From Symbiodinium natans (lineage: Eukaryota; Sar; Dinophyceae; Suessiales; Symbiodiniaceae): a stretch of DNA of 64,000 bases. Below are positions 52,081 to 62,790 of this stretch, piece after piece; within the stretch, counting starts at the first letter, position 1, and every line of letters starts with the position of its first letter. The notes beneath the pieces were generated by a model. The model had not been told where the DNA came from. It made no database searches and saw nothing but the letters and a program-made list of their open reading frames with translations. The stretch spans positions 1,095,163 through 1,159,162 of the forward strand of contig CAJNDS010001113.1 in the NCBI GenBank assembly GCA_905221605.1, read 5' to 3'. A program made the translations under genes and the position numbers.

Positions 52081-52944
52081 CCCTCAAACCCCTTAACCCT
52101 AAAGTCCATCCCCGAAACCCTTAGCTCTAAACCCTAAACACTCAGCACCAGACCCTAAACACTAACCCAAAAACTTAACACTAAGCCCTTAGCACAATCC
52201 CCAAGCACTTAACATGAAACCCTAGACACTTAAGCACTAGACCCTAAACACGAAACCCTAAACACTCAAACACTACAACCAAAAAACTAAACCCTGAACA
52301 TTACACACTAAACCCTACACACTAAACCCTGAACACTAGTAAACATCCTTAAAACCCTAAATCCAAAAAACCAAACCCGAAACCCTTAACACTACACCCT
52401 AAACACTCAGCACTAGACCCTAAACACTAACCCTAAAAACTTAACACTAGGCCCACAAACCCCAAACACTTGACACGAAACCCTAAACACTTAAGCACTA
52501 CTAAACCCTAAACACTCAGCACCAGACCCTAAACACTAACCCTAAAAACTGAACACTAAGCCCTTAGCACAAACCCCAAACACTTAACAGGAAACCCTAA
52601 ACACCTCGACACCCCTAAAAACTAAACCCTAAACATTACACACTAAACCCTACACACTAAACCCTTAACCCCAAAAAAAGCCGACACCCTTACCACTGAA
52701 CCCTAAACACCAGCGTAAACACTAACCCTATAGCACGAACCCCAAACACTGAACACGAAACCCTAAACACTTAAGCACTAAACCCTTACTAAACACTAAA
52801 CCCTAAACACTTAAACACTACACCCTACAAACTAAACCCTAACCATTACGCACTAAACCCTACACACTAAACCCTAAAGCCTAAACGGAAGGATTCTTTA
52901 AGTTGTCAATGGTCTGGGGCAGCCCCGGTGCCTTCCCCAGATCA
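51504..52944. repeat. Hairpin family CTGGGGAAGGCACCGGGGCTTCCCCAG, four copies
   Basis: Copies at 51504-51537, 51843-51874, 52032-52063 and 52911-52944. The first two read GAAGGCACCGGGGCTTC, the last two the inverse (GCCCCRGTGCCTTCCCCAG). Each folds on itself with a 9-10 bp stem and is followed by ACCATTTGCAA- or ATCATTTAAA-like flanks. Confidence 0.75.
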
Positions 52945-53160
52945 TTTAAATTTGTAAAAGTCCTTAAAACCCTTAACCTAAAACCCAAACCCGAAACCCT
53001 CAACACTAAACCCTAAACACTAACCCTAAAAACTTAACACTAAGCCCTTAGCACAAACCCCAAACACTTAGCACGAAACCCTAAACACTTAAGCACTTAA
53101 CCTAAACATTAGACACTAAACCCTAAACCCTAAACAGTAAACCCCAAGGCCAGAACCTCG
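52083..53160 (-). repeat. Degenerate CCCTAAACACT repeat
   Basis: Almost continuous words of the form CCCTAAACACT(A/T)AACACTAA. The telomeric CCCTAAA alternates with ACACTTA/ACACTAA heptamers, giving a rough 14-base and longer period. A derived telomeric satellite is the simplest reading. Confidence 0.75.
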
Positions 53161-53356
53161 AGCCCTACTAAATCTAAACCTGAAACCAAAAACCCGTCGG
53201 GGTTTCAGATGCTTACTGTTTGGATTTCAGAGTTTAGGGTTTTATTTGGGTGTTAGCCGAGCTGCTTGACCCTAAACCCTAAAACCTAAACTTAACACTC
53301 AACCCTAAACACAAAACACTAAACCCTGAAACCTACACACTAAACCCCAAACACTA

Positions 53357-53602
53357 GATTTCCAGAAAAAATCTGGAGTACCCGGGCCCCGGACTCCAGA
53401 CTCCAGATTTCCAGAAAAAATCTGGAGTACCCGGGCCCCGGACTCCAGACTCCAGATTTCCAGAAAAAATCTGGAGTACCCGGGCCCCGGACTCCAGACT
53501 CCAGATTTCCAGAAAATATCTGGAGTACCCGGGCCCCGGACTCCAGACTCCAGATTTCCAGAAAAATCTGGAGTACTCGCGGCCCCAGACTCCAGATTAC
53601 AG
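53357..53602 (+). repeat. 49-bp tandem hairpin satellite, five copies
   Basis: GATTTCCAGAAAAAATCTGG begins at 53357, 53406, 53455, 53504 and 53553, exactly 49 bases apart. Each unit contains the hairpin ACTCCAGATTT-loop-AAATCTGGAGT and the GC-rich palindrome CCCGGGCCCCGG. Confidence 0.95.
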
Positions 53603-53830
53603 ACTCCAGAATCTGGAGTCCAGAGTCCCGGTACTCCAGATTTTTTTTGGAAATCTGGAGTCTGGAGTCTGGAGGTACTCCAGATTTTTTCTGGAAATCT
53701 GGAGTCTGGAGTTACGGAAATCTGGAGTCTGGAGTCTAGGGGTACTCCAGATTTTTTCTGGAAATCTGAATTCTGGAGTCCGGGGCCCGGGTACTCCAGA
53801 TTTTTTCTGGAAATCTGGAGTCTGGAGTCC
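53603..53830 (-). repeat. Inverted, degenerate copies of the 49-bp satellite
   Basis: The same unit in reverse orientation (TACTCCAGATTTTTTCTGG, AAATCTGGAGTCTGGAG), about four or five copies with truncations, ending in a 14-base C run. With the left array it makes a ~470-base palindrome. Confidence 0.9.
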
Positions 53831-53894
53831 CCCCCCCCCCTCCCAAAACCCCCTTCCCGAGGCCAAATGTGTGGATCATGGGGGCGGGGGGGCG

Positions 53895-53998
53895 AGCAAA
53901 CATATATATATATATATATACATGTTTAAATGTATATGCATATGCGTATACATTTTTTTGGTATATGTGTATATATATATATTTCTTGTGCAGTATAT
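53895..53998. repeat. TA-rich microsatellite
   Basis: TA runs with ATGTATA and TATACA interruptions, able to fold back. Confidence 0.85.
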
Positions 53999-54208
53999 AC
54001 ATCTGTACATGTACGTAGACATACATACTGTTTTGCACGTTTGCAGACAGGTTGCAATCCGATGCTCAATTCGAGCATGCCAGAACCAGCCCCCCCCCTC
54101 CCCCCCCAAAGCCCTTCGCCGCAGGCCGACACCAAGCTCGATCTCACCCAGGTTGCGCGTCAACGGAAAGAGCCCCCCCAAAACCCTAAGCTCACACCAA
54201 AAGCCCCT

Positions 54209-54262
54209 AAACCTTAAACCCTAAACCCTACACCGCAGACCCTAAACCCTAAACCCTAACCT
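54209..54262 (-). repeat. Short CCCTAAA array
   Basis: About six units in two groups. Confidence 0.8.
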
Positions 54263-54458
54263 CCCTGGAGCCCTAGGCACAAGGCCTCACAGTGCTGCAA
54301 ACATGCTTTTTGTGCTTGAGGGTTTAGGGCTTCGGGTTTTGGGGCTTGGGGTTGGTAGGGTGGAGGCAGGGCTTGGTGTAGAGGCTTTTTCTTGGAAGCT
54401 CTCAGGAACCGTCCCATGCCCCCTGGAACGGCAGGATAGGGTTCACATAACAACGTTG

Positions 54459-54595
54459 TCAGGAAAACAAAAAGGCTTTGAGAACCCCCTCCCTTGAGGA
54501 CCCTACAAAGGACTTATCATCTGTCAGGATAACAAAAAGGCTTTGAGAACCCCCCTCCCTCAAGGATTCTATAAAGGAGGGAAGGAAGGCAGAAA
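54459..54595. repeat. Direct repeat of ~68 bp, two copies
   Basis: GTCAGGAAAACAAAAAGGCT and GTCAGGATAACAAAAAGGCT each lead into TTTGAGAACCCCCTCCCT, then AGGA...CTA(C/T)AAAGGA. Confidence 0.8.
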
Positions 54596-54675
54596 GGGAG
54601 ACGATCAGTGCGAGGAATCAAGGAGTCAAGGAACCGAGGAATGAAAGAAAAGGAAGCGAAACGAAAGAAAGGGCC

Positions 54676-54750
54676 GCCCTAAACCCTAGAACCCTAAACT
54701 CTAAACCCGAAACCCGAAACCCTAAGCCCTAAACCCTAAACCCTAAACAC
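54676..54750 (-). repeat. CCCTAAA array
   Basis: About ten degenerate units (CCCTAGAA, CTCTAAA, CCCGAAA). Confidence 0.8.
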
Positions 54751-55582
54751 TTGCTAAACCCCGCAAAGCCCGGGCGCAGGTGGAGGAGAGGTGGGGCGAA
54801 GCGGAGACCATCGGCAACGCCCAGGACACCCTCAACAGGGCAGCGATGGGCCCGTGTGGGTTGTTAGGGTCCTTCGGGTTTAGGGTTTCGGGCCTTTGTG
54901 GGCCTCTTTTGGGTCGTTAACGTTTAGGCGGCTTTAGGGGTAGGAGCACTTTAGAAATTCATTCTAAACACCAAGCCCCTACAAGTAATGCTGAGAGGGC
55001 CTCCTTCGCCATGTCTGCGGCGTGGGGGTTGTGATTGGGGCGACGGGGACCTTGGCAGGAGATGGCCCAGGTGTGCGCGCTCCTCTGCTGCGTCCAGCGG
55101 CAACTGGGCGCCTCGGGGGCAGCTTCATGGGAAAGGAACTCTCAGCTTCTGTGGCTGTTTTGGGTTCTTCTTCGGGGGGTGTGAAGATGGTGTGAGCTTT
55201 GGACTCTGCCAGAAAAGTAAGTATGAAAGTGTGAAGCATGTGTAGCCGTATCGGCAGTCGGCAGGAGTCGTACGAAGGCGTTGGGTTCCAATGGTGGTGC
55301 TCAGGCTGCTCAAGGCAGTAACCTTGGTTAATCTAGGGGCCTGAATAATTAGGATAGTGGGATGGTATGTTTGTAAAGGAAATGATTCGTCATTCTTCCG
55401 ACCCCTGTTTTAGGCATTTTGAGGGCTTTAACGTCTCCAAGAACTCTCGAGCGTGTTCGGGGCGTGGTGTGAAGTTTTCTTCATAGCGAGCCTCTACACG
55501 ATGCCGTGGAGTGTGGTTTAGGGTTTAGGATGTCTAAGACCCCTCAAGGGGGTTCCACAGGGGTGTTCGTGGAGCCTGCGTG
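54751..55582. other. Upstream of the broken gene
   Basis: Minus-strand and plus-strand frames of about 85 codons at 54979-55245 have no family signature. No repeat recognised. Confidence 0.35.
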
Positions 55583-56230
55583 ATGGACAAAGACAGCGGC
55601 AACGACAAGACTCCTCGTGCATCGCCTCCTTTTCCGACGGAGCCGTACCGGGCAGTACCCATGTGCCCTGCAAGCAAAGTCAGCGAAGTCCTCGAGACGG
55701 AAGCCTCCGCGGCGGTAGTGGGAGAGATCCGGGCCCTCAACGGCTCAAGGAGGTGTGCCAACATGGGAAGACGATCCAACTTGACGTGGTCGAGTTCCTG
55801 AAGTCCACGCCGCAGCAGTCGACCGTGGAGCAGCGCGACGCCTTCTCTCTCGAGGTGCGATCCAAGATCCGGGACCACGACGATGTGTCCCGGAAGGAGT
55901 TTGAGCGCCTTCGCCACAGCTGTAGATACTGCGTCTCCAAGATGGAGGGGCAAGCGACGGCGGACGCTAAGGGCAGCGCTCTTGTGTCCAAGAAGGGCGG
56001 CAGAAGACGTGAACGGCGCCTGCTCCGAGTTGCTCAGCAACGTCGACCAGCACATGGTCATGTTGGTGGGCGTCGGCCACCGGCGCAAACCTTCGCAGGA
56101 GAGGCTCGACAACGGGCAAGTGCTGCCGGCGCTGTCGGTGTGCTTTGAGATCGGCACACCCGAGGCTCGCAGTGAGTTTCAAGGAGACCGTCGTTGGTAT
56201 GTTCAACAGCCGGCGATGAGTTGCATCTGA
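55583..56230 (+). pseudogene. Unknown protein gene broken by two frame changes
   Basis: Starts ATGGACAAAGAC (55583): MDKDSGNDKTPRASPPFPTE, then VSEVLETEASAAVVGEIRAL. Near 55745 the protein-like reading moves to another frame: QLDVVEFLKSTPQQSTVEQR, then RSKIRDHDDVSRKEFERLRH. Near 55995 it moves to a third frame: EDVNGACSELLSNVDQHMVM, then LDNGQVLPALSVCFEIGTPE, ending at the stop at 56230. The helical, charged character is continuous across the breaks, which suggests one soluble protein of about 210 residues. No family recognised. It could also be three exons of a gene with very small introns, or be affected by sequencing indels. Confidence 0.5.
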
Positions 56231-56479
56231 ATCCTGACGCTGCGAAGGTCCACGAGTAGAAGAGTGGGTGCAGCGAAAGGGATGCCCTTCTTTTGCCCCC
56301 CCCAAAAATCCCACAGCCCTCAAAACCCTTGCTGCGCAACTTGACAGGAAACCACCCTAAGTGTGTCCTTGCGATTTCATTCCCGCGCTCGTGGGGTTTC
56401 CGACCTTGGGGGCACCTTCCTATTAAGGCTTTTCGTTCTTTGTTTTTTTGGTTTTTTGGGTGGGGAAACAGCTGAGGGG

Positions 56480-56640
56480 GGCCCTAAACCCTAAACCCTA
56501 AACCCTAAACACGAAACCCTGAACCGTAGACCCTAGACCCAAAACCCTAAACCCTAAACCCTAAACCCTAAACCCTAGACCCTAGACCCTAGACCCTAGA
56601 CCCTAAACCCTAGACCCTAAACCCTAAACCCTAAACCTAA
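56480..56640 (-). repeat. CCCTAAA array with CCCTAGA run
   Basis: About 22 units; a block of CCCTAGA lies between perfect CCCTAAA units. Confidence 0.9.
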
Positions 56641-56763
56641 GGGGGTCCCCTATGTTGGGAAATGCCTTCTTGAAGGGAAGACCGACTCAAAGGGAGCATT
56701 CGACTCCCAATAAACTGCCGGAGTCCAGGTTCCGAAGTTGTTTCTTGGAAAGCTGATGCTACG

Positions 56764-56796
56764 CACACATGTTATATATATATATATATACATATA
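56764..56796. repeat. TA microsatellite
   Basis: ATATAT run with CATATATGCATA tail, just before the GGTAAT repeat. Confidence 0.85.
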
Positions 56797-56799
56797 TGC

Positions 56800-57026
56800 A
56801 TAGTAATGGTAATGGGAATCCAAAATGGTCATGGTAATGGGAATGGTAATGGTAATGGTAGTGGCAATGGTCATGGTACTGGTAATGGTCATGGTAATGG
56901 TAATGGTAAATGTAATGGTAATGGTAAATGTAATGTAATGTAATGTAATGTAATGTAATGTAATGTAATGTAATGTAATGTAATGTAATGTAATGTAATG
57001 TAATGTAATGTAATGTAATGTAATGT
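56800..57026 (+). repeat. Hexamer-to-pentamer microsatellite (TAATGG to TAATG)
   Basis: The first ~120 bases are TAATGG/TCATGG hexamers. From about 56926 to 57026 the unit is a perfect TAATG pentamer, about 20 copies. One is derived from the other by loss of a G. Confidence 0.93.
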
Positions 57027-57128
57027 ACGTATGCATGTGTGCATGGTATGTAGGCATGTATGTAAGTATTTTGTATGTAGGTGTGTAAATGTACATGTTT
57101 ATAGGTACACGTTACATGTAGGTGCGTG

Positions 57129-57204
57129 ATAGATAGATAGAGATATATATATATTTATGTATATATCTATACACATGTATATATATATATATATATATAT
57201 ATAT
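57129..57204. repeat. GATA/TA microsatellite
   Basis: GATAGATAGATAG followed by long TA runs. Confidence 0.9.
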
Positions 57205-57276
57205 CTCGTACATCATATTTTGATTCTGGTGACTCAAGGTCAGATTCCTTGACGAAACGCGCTGTAGCCCATGGAC

Positions 57277-58145
57277 CCCTAAACCCGAAACCCGAAGCCC
57301 TAAACCCTAAACCCTAAACCCTAATCCAAAAACCGAGTCACCCGAGGCTACATGGCCGCCCTGCACGAGGGCAACGTTGGGGCCGGCGCAATTGTGAGCC
57401 AGGTGGGCTCAGGGCTTGACTTTTGGCGACTAAAAGCCCTAAGCCTTAAACCTTAAACCCCCCCCTAAGGCCCTAAACCCGAAACCCTAAACCCTAGAGC
57501 CCAAAACCCTAGAGCCCTCGAGCCCTCGAGCCCTAGAGCCCTAGAATTCCTTTGGGATTGTGGGCTTGAGGTGGACGGAGACCGTCTCAGTGTCGTCTTC
57601 TTCTGGTTTTCTGGTTCTCCGTGGCCTTGTGAGTTGGAGTCCTTGGTCGCCCAGTGGTACCCTTTCCCCCCTTGTTGCTGGGTTCTGGGTTCCCTCATCA
57701 AGTAGCCAACCCCCCAAACAGGTGTGCCCTTATGATGATATGTTGCTGGGATGGCAAGAGTCTGTGTCGGGCTATCACGCTCCGGATTCTGGTGAGGGAT
57801 TACGGTTTTATGGCCTTAGGGTCTTAGGGCTTTTAGGGTTTTCGGGTGTAGTTGGGATATGAGGTGCAAAGCCGGCAGTGCGAAGAAATGGCCAAGCACC
57901 AGTGCAAAGCCCTCGACCCGAAGGTTTACAAACCTAAACTTTGCGAGCCTGAGCCCCTGTAGACCCTGAACCAGAAATTCGAAGACCCTTCGACCTTAAC
58001 ACCCCAAACCCCCTAAGCCCTAAGCCTAAAACCCCAAAACTCCCCAACACCCCCCAAGCCCCCCAAAACCCCCAAACCCGCGCACGACAGGCCCCCGCAC
58101 TGCCCTTGGTTGTCAGCTGGGAGGGCCCAGGCGGCCTCGAGGAAG
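57277..58145. other. Unique DNA with CCCTAAA and CCCTAGAG/CCCTCGAG words
   Basis: Short arrays at 57277-57330 and 57436-57545; the latter has an 8-base CCCTAGAG/CCCTCGAG unit. Between 57560 and 58140 no gene is supported. Confidence 0.5.
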
Positions 58146-58169
58146 GCTATGGCACGAGCTTCGCCAAGG

Positions 58170-58540
58170 GCTCAGGGTTTTAGGAGGTTTCGGGATTTTT
58201 CGGGGATTTTAGGGGTTTTAGGCGTTTTCGGGGGTTTTGTGGGGTTTTGAGGGGGTTTAAGGGGTTTTAGGGGTTTTGAGGGGCTTGGGAATCTTTAGGG
58301 GCTTTTAGGGGTTTCAGGGGTTTTAGGGGTTTCAGGGGTTTTAGGGGCTTAGGTTTTAGGGTGGTTTAGGGTGGGGAGTGTTGGGGTCAGAGTTTCAGGG
58401 GTTTAGGGTTTGGAGCCAGGGTTTAATTAGGGGGTAGGTCTTAGGGGTTCAGGGGTCTTAGTTTTTTTTTTTTTTTTATTTTTGGGGGGATTTTGGGGGC
58501 TTAGGATTTACGGGGTTTGGTGTTGAAACTTAGAGCTGTC
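58170..58540 (+). repeat. G/T-rich degenerate TTTTAGGGG tract
   Basis: Irregular GGGGTTTTAGGGG and TTTCAGGGG words, a 15-base T run near 58462, and no coding. Confidence 0.75.
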
Positions 58541-58547
58541 CTGATAG

Positions 58548-59005
58548 TGCCCTAAGCCCGCTAAACCCTTAACCCTAGACCCTAAAATCTAGACCCTAAA
58601 CCCCCAAAACCCTAAACCCCAAACCCCAATCCCTAAACCCCCAAAACCCCAAACCCCAATCCCTAAACCCTAAACCCTAAACCCTAAACCCTAAACCCTA
58701 AACCCTAAACCCTAAACCCTAAACCCTAAACCCCTAAACCCCTAAAGCCCTAAACCCCAAACCCCAAACCCCAAACCCCAAACCCTAAAACCCTAAACCC
58801 TAAATCCTAAACCCTACCCCCAAAAACCCTAAACCCTAAACCCCAAACCCCAAACCCCAAACCCTAAAACCCTAAACCCTAAACCCTACACCCAAAAACC
58901 CTAAACCCTAAACCCTAAACCCTAAACCCTAAACCCCAAACCCTAAACCCTAAACCCTAAACCCTAAACCCTAAACCCCAAACCCTAAACCCTAAACCCC
59001 TAAAT
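58548..59005 (-). repeat. Longest CCCTAAA array of the window
   Basis: About 60 units over ~450 bases. CCCCAAA and CCCCTAAA variants come in runs, and a ~60-base block containing CCCCAAA x4 then CCCTAAAA, ending in CCCTACMCCCAAAAA, appears twice. Confidence 0.93.
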
Positions 59006-59106
59006 AGAATCCATCTAACGGCACCCGAAGTCTGCGGGGCCACTTGGGAGCAAGTCCTTGCGCTGGCAAGATGCGCAGCAGATTTTGGCAGATTTGCAAT
59101 CAAAAC

Positions 59107-59204
59107 ACCCTAAGCCCTAACCCTAAACCCTAAACCCTAAACCCTAAACCCTAAACCCTGAACCCTAAACCCTAAGCCCTAAGCCCTAAACCCTAAGCCC
59201 TAAA
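59107..59204 (-). repeat. CCCTAAA array
   Basis: About 14 units with CCCTAAG variants at the right. Confidence 0.9.
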
Positions 59205-59307
59205 CATTTCAAATTTAAATCAATCTATGTGTAAATTCAAATGTCAAGCATTTCAAATTTGAATCAGTCTATGCTAAATTCAGATGTCAAACATTTCAAA
59301 TTTGAAT
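59205..59307. repeat. AT-rich ~44-bp tandem repeat
   Basis: CATTTCAAATTTRAATCA begins at 59205, 59249 and 59292 (the third copy cut short by CCCTAGA). Each has an internal AAATTT palindrome. Confidence 0.85.
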
Positions 59308-60890
59308 AGCCCTAGACCCTAAACCCGAAACCCGAAACCTGTGTGAATCAACACTGGCGCCAAGCGGCCTAGGAATAGGCCTGAACCCCCGAGTTAGCAT
59401 CGTCCGGTCTGAGGCCGTCAATGGGGACGCAACGGACTCAACGCTGCTGGAGCATCTGCATCTCGGGCTTGAGAGGGTTTAGAGCCCCTTTGAGGAGGCT
59501 TTAGGGTTCGGGCCTCAGGCTTCAGGCTTCAGGCTTCAGGGTTCAGGGTCTACGGTTTATGGTTCAGGGTTTAGGGTTTTGGGTTTAGGGTTGGAGGTCC
59601 ATTGGGGGTACCAAAAGGGTAGGGTTAGATGTGCCGAAAGGTTAAGATCCTGAGTAGTTCCTTCGCGAGTCGCTATTCGCGACTTTCCGTCCTCCACGTC
59701 CTCCGTGTCCGTATACCCTGAGCACTCACACTACCTGCCTGGGCATGCACCTGCCCAATGATGCAATTTACGCACCCGTGAACCCTAAACCCTAAACCCG
59801 AAACCCTGCCCCTTCTCAGGGCTTCCGACTCGGGAGCCAGGAATCGTGGGTGGGTGCTTATACGTTGGGGGTGGCTCTAGGCGCAACTGGTTGAGTGGCT
59901 GGATACAGGGTTCTGTAGCTGAGTGCATATTTATTTATTTCTTTGTTTATATACACACATATATGTGTCTTGGGTGCTTGTTTGGCGGTGAGAATAAAGG
60001 TCATATCAGGGGCAAGTCTGGTCCAGTCAGATCTCACCCTTTGTGGTGTTTAGGGTTTAGGGTTTAGGGTTTAGGGTTCAAAGGAACCCCCCCAAGAGAG
60101 ACCCCGAATGGGTCGGCACCCTGAACCCAAAACCCTATACTGTGGCAAGCATCGCTTGCAACTACAAAGTCGGTCCAGTCAGCATCGTTCCTTGCGTTGC
60201 GGTTTCGGGAAAGGCACCCAAAAGAGAGCTTTGGGCGCAGACTCTCGCCGGCGGTCGCCACCAGCACTCACAAGCCAGGGCAGGATCCCAAAGCTGGGCC
60301 CGGCTTGATACGGAAGCCCAGGTTGGATTCAAAATGGGGCTCGTAGACTTTGGTCAACTTAAGGATACTGAAAAAGGAAGGCTGCTCAAGATGGAGTTCG
60401 GGTAAATATGTGTAATTCATGTAGTGCTGTAGTATTTGCCCGGCTTTCTTGACTGCAGCAAGCATTAGGCCACAAGCCTCCAATCCGAAATCGGGGCTCC
60501 GGGCCGGGGCCCGGTCATTAAAGAGGGTCCCGAATCAGTCCCACTATTGGGGGTCCGAGGGGGCCCCTGGACCACCCCCTTGCCGGATTGAGGGGGACCA
60601 ATTATTCAAAAGGTTTCCTTAAAGGAAACCATTGGTTTCGGGCCGCTTGGAATTCCGGAAATCGGCCTTTGAAATCCCAAGGCCCGGCTTTAAAATCAAA
60701 AGGCCCGCCTTTAAGCCCAGACAGCCCGGCTTTCTGAAGAACCCAAGAAGCTAGCGCTGTTTTCTTTCTCTAGACCCCTTTACCCTAACCCTAAACCCTA
60801 AAACCCTAAACCCTAACAGCCTAAAACAGCAATAAAAGCCGCCCTCATCCACCGCCAAACTGAAAGACCCCCAGAACTCACCGAAGCCCA
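59308..60890. other. Unique DNA with small telomeric patches
   Basis: Short TTTAGGG patches at 59560-59592 and 60048-60078, CCCTAAA near 59781-59810 and 60783-60815. A GC-rich part (60490-60740) has several short inverted repeats such as GGTTTCCTTAAAGGAAACC at 60621. No supported gene. Confidence 0.5.
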
Positions 60891-60891
60891 G

Positions 60892-61203
60892 GGGTTTAGG
60901 GTTTAGGGTGGGGTTTAGGGTTGAGGGTTTAGGGTTGAGGGTTTAGGGTTTAGGGCTTCCTAAACTCGAATCCCTAAACCCTAAACCGATGGTGTGCTCA
61001 GGCTGAAGTGCGCAGCTTGAACTGCAACGTATGGGAGAACGCGATCGTCTCCTTGGGGTTTAGGTTTGCAGGGGTGGGTTAGGGTTTAGGGTTTAGGGTT
61101 TCGGGTTTAGGGTTTAGGGTTTCGGGTTTAGGGGTTTAGGCTTTAGGGGTTTAGGGTTTAGGGTTTTAGGGGTTTAGGGGTTTAGGGGTTTAGGGTTTAG
61201 GGG
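60892..61203 (+). repeat. TTTAGGG arrays
   Basis: Units at 60892-60958 and 61076-61203, the second with many 8-base GTTTAGGG forms; a short CCCTAAA pair lies between. Confidence 0.88.
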
Positions 61204-61900
61204 AATCTGCCCCCTTCTTGTTTGTCTAAAAGCACGAGGGAAGATGAGCCGAGTGCGTTTGTTCCTGGTTGTAAGGAAGGGTTTTGGTGGATTGCGGGGG
61301 ATCCACGCAGGAGTCGAAGGGTTGGGTTGGGGATTGGGGTTTGTGGAGCTTTGATATAAAAGCCGGGTCTTGAGCCTTCCTGCGTAAGCATCGGAAATAG
61401 AAATCTAATGTGTTTTATTGTCATGATATAAATATCCTGACATTTTTCTTTGTTTAATAAATCTGAATGTGGGTTGAGGGTTGACCGGACATGTGTCCAC
61501 TTAGCTGCAGAGGTCGTGATCAGACAAGTGCGGGCAGTATGCACATTCTAGCAAGGCACGCAGGAGCAAGCCCCCCAAGCCATGAATTCCCTCGCATCCT
61601 GTGAGCCCTTATGATGAGAGTCCTCAACCCTTAGCCCTGAAACCCTACATCCTGAGCACTACCGCCCCTATATCCTGACCCCGAAGTCAAGCCCTAAACC
61701 CTGAACCTCTACAACCCCCTGCAAACCCCCCCAACCCCCCCAAAACCTCGAAAACCCCCTACAAACTCCCCAGAATCCCCCCCAAAATCCCCTTACAAGG
61801 CTTCCTGGGCGTAGGTAGGCCTTGGGCCATTTTATATTTCTCTGTGTTTGGGTTTAAGAGGATCATATTCCGGAGTATTTTTAATTTCAGAGGGTTTTAA
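61204..61900. other. Unique stretch
   Basis: AT-rich around 61380-61460; from 61615 to 61800 CCCTAAA-like and CCCCCCAAAA words. No gene. Confidence 0.4.
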
Positions 61901-61969
61901 AGGGCAGAAAACCTAAACCCCGAACCCGTTTACCCCTAACCTTTCCCTTAAAGCCGAAACCCCATAACC

Positions 61970-62140
61970 CCAACACCCGAAACCCTAAGCCCTAAACCCT
62001 AAACGCCCCAAAAGCCCCTAAAAAGCCCCAAAAAACCCTAACCCTAAACCCTAAACCCTAAACCCTAAACTCTAAACCCTAAACCCTAAACCCTCAAGCC
62101 GAAACCCTAAACCCTAAACCCTAAATCCTAACCCCTAGAC
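61970..62140 (-). repeat. CCCTAAA array
   Basis: About 20 units, some as CCCCTAAAA octamers and CCCGAAA. Confidence 0.88.
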
Positions 62141-62217
62141 CCCCAAAGGTTGATCGGGCGGGCTTGGATCGACGGTTTGGGTCACCGGCAGAGGAGGCGC
62201 CGACCTCACGAAGCTTT

Positions 62218-62790
62218 GGGGTTTAGGGTTTAAAGTGTTTGGGGTTTTGGGGGTTAGGGTTTCGGGTTTAGGGTTTAGGGTTTAGTGAGGTTAGGGGTTT
62301 AGGGGTTTAGGGTTTAGGGGTTTAGGGGTTTAGGGTCTAGGGTTTGGGGTTAGGGTTTAGGGGTTTAGGGGTTTAGGGTTTACTGGTTTGGGGGTTTCGG
62401 TTGTATGGGTTGGTGGTCTCTTTAAGTAGGGTTTCTGTGGGGCATATAATTGGGGTTCTTATTGGGGTATCTAAGGGCGATATTCAGGTATAAGGGTAAC
62501 AGACAAAGAGGCCACCGGCCTTATAAGGTTTAGGGCTTAGGGGTTTAGGGGTTTGGTTTAGGGGTTAGGGGCTTAGGGTTTAGGGTTTGGGGGTTTAGGA
62601 TTTAGGGGTTGGGGTTTAGGGGGTTAGGGGTTTAGGGTTTAGGGTTTAGGGGTTTAGGGTTTAGGGGTTTAGGGTTTAGGTTGCGGGTTTAGGGTTAAGG
62701 GGGTTAGGGGCTGAGGGTTCAGGGGTTTGGGAGTTTGGGGTGTAGGGGTTTAGGGTTTAGGGTTTGGGGGTTTGGCGGTTAGGGCTTAGG
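62218..62790 (+). repeat. TTTAGGG/GTTTAGGG arrays
   Basis: Two long degenerate blocks (62218-62400 and 62526-62790) in which 7- and 8-base units mix, separated by 125 bases of unique DNA. Confidence 0.9.

Noticed and set aside
53357-53602. CRISPR-like array
   Set aside because: Units are contiguous with identical spacers and self-pairing; no cas genes, and the setting is eukaryotic.
53597-53866. Repetitive minus-strand peptide in the hairpin array
   Set aside because: Direct translation of the 49-bp repeat; repeats explain the open frame.
54979-55245. Two ~86-codon frames on opposite strands
   Set aside because: No supporting motif, start context or partner exon; GC-rich shadow frames are common here.
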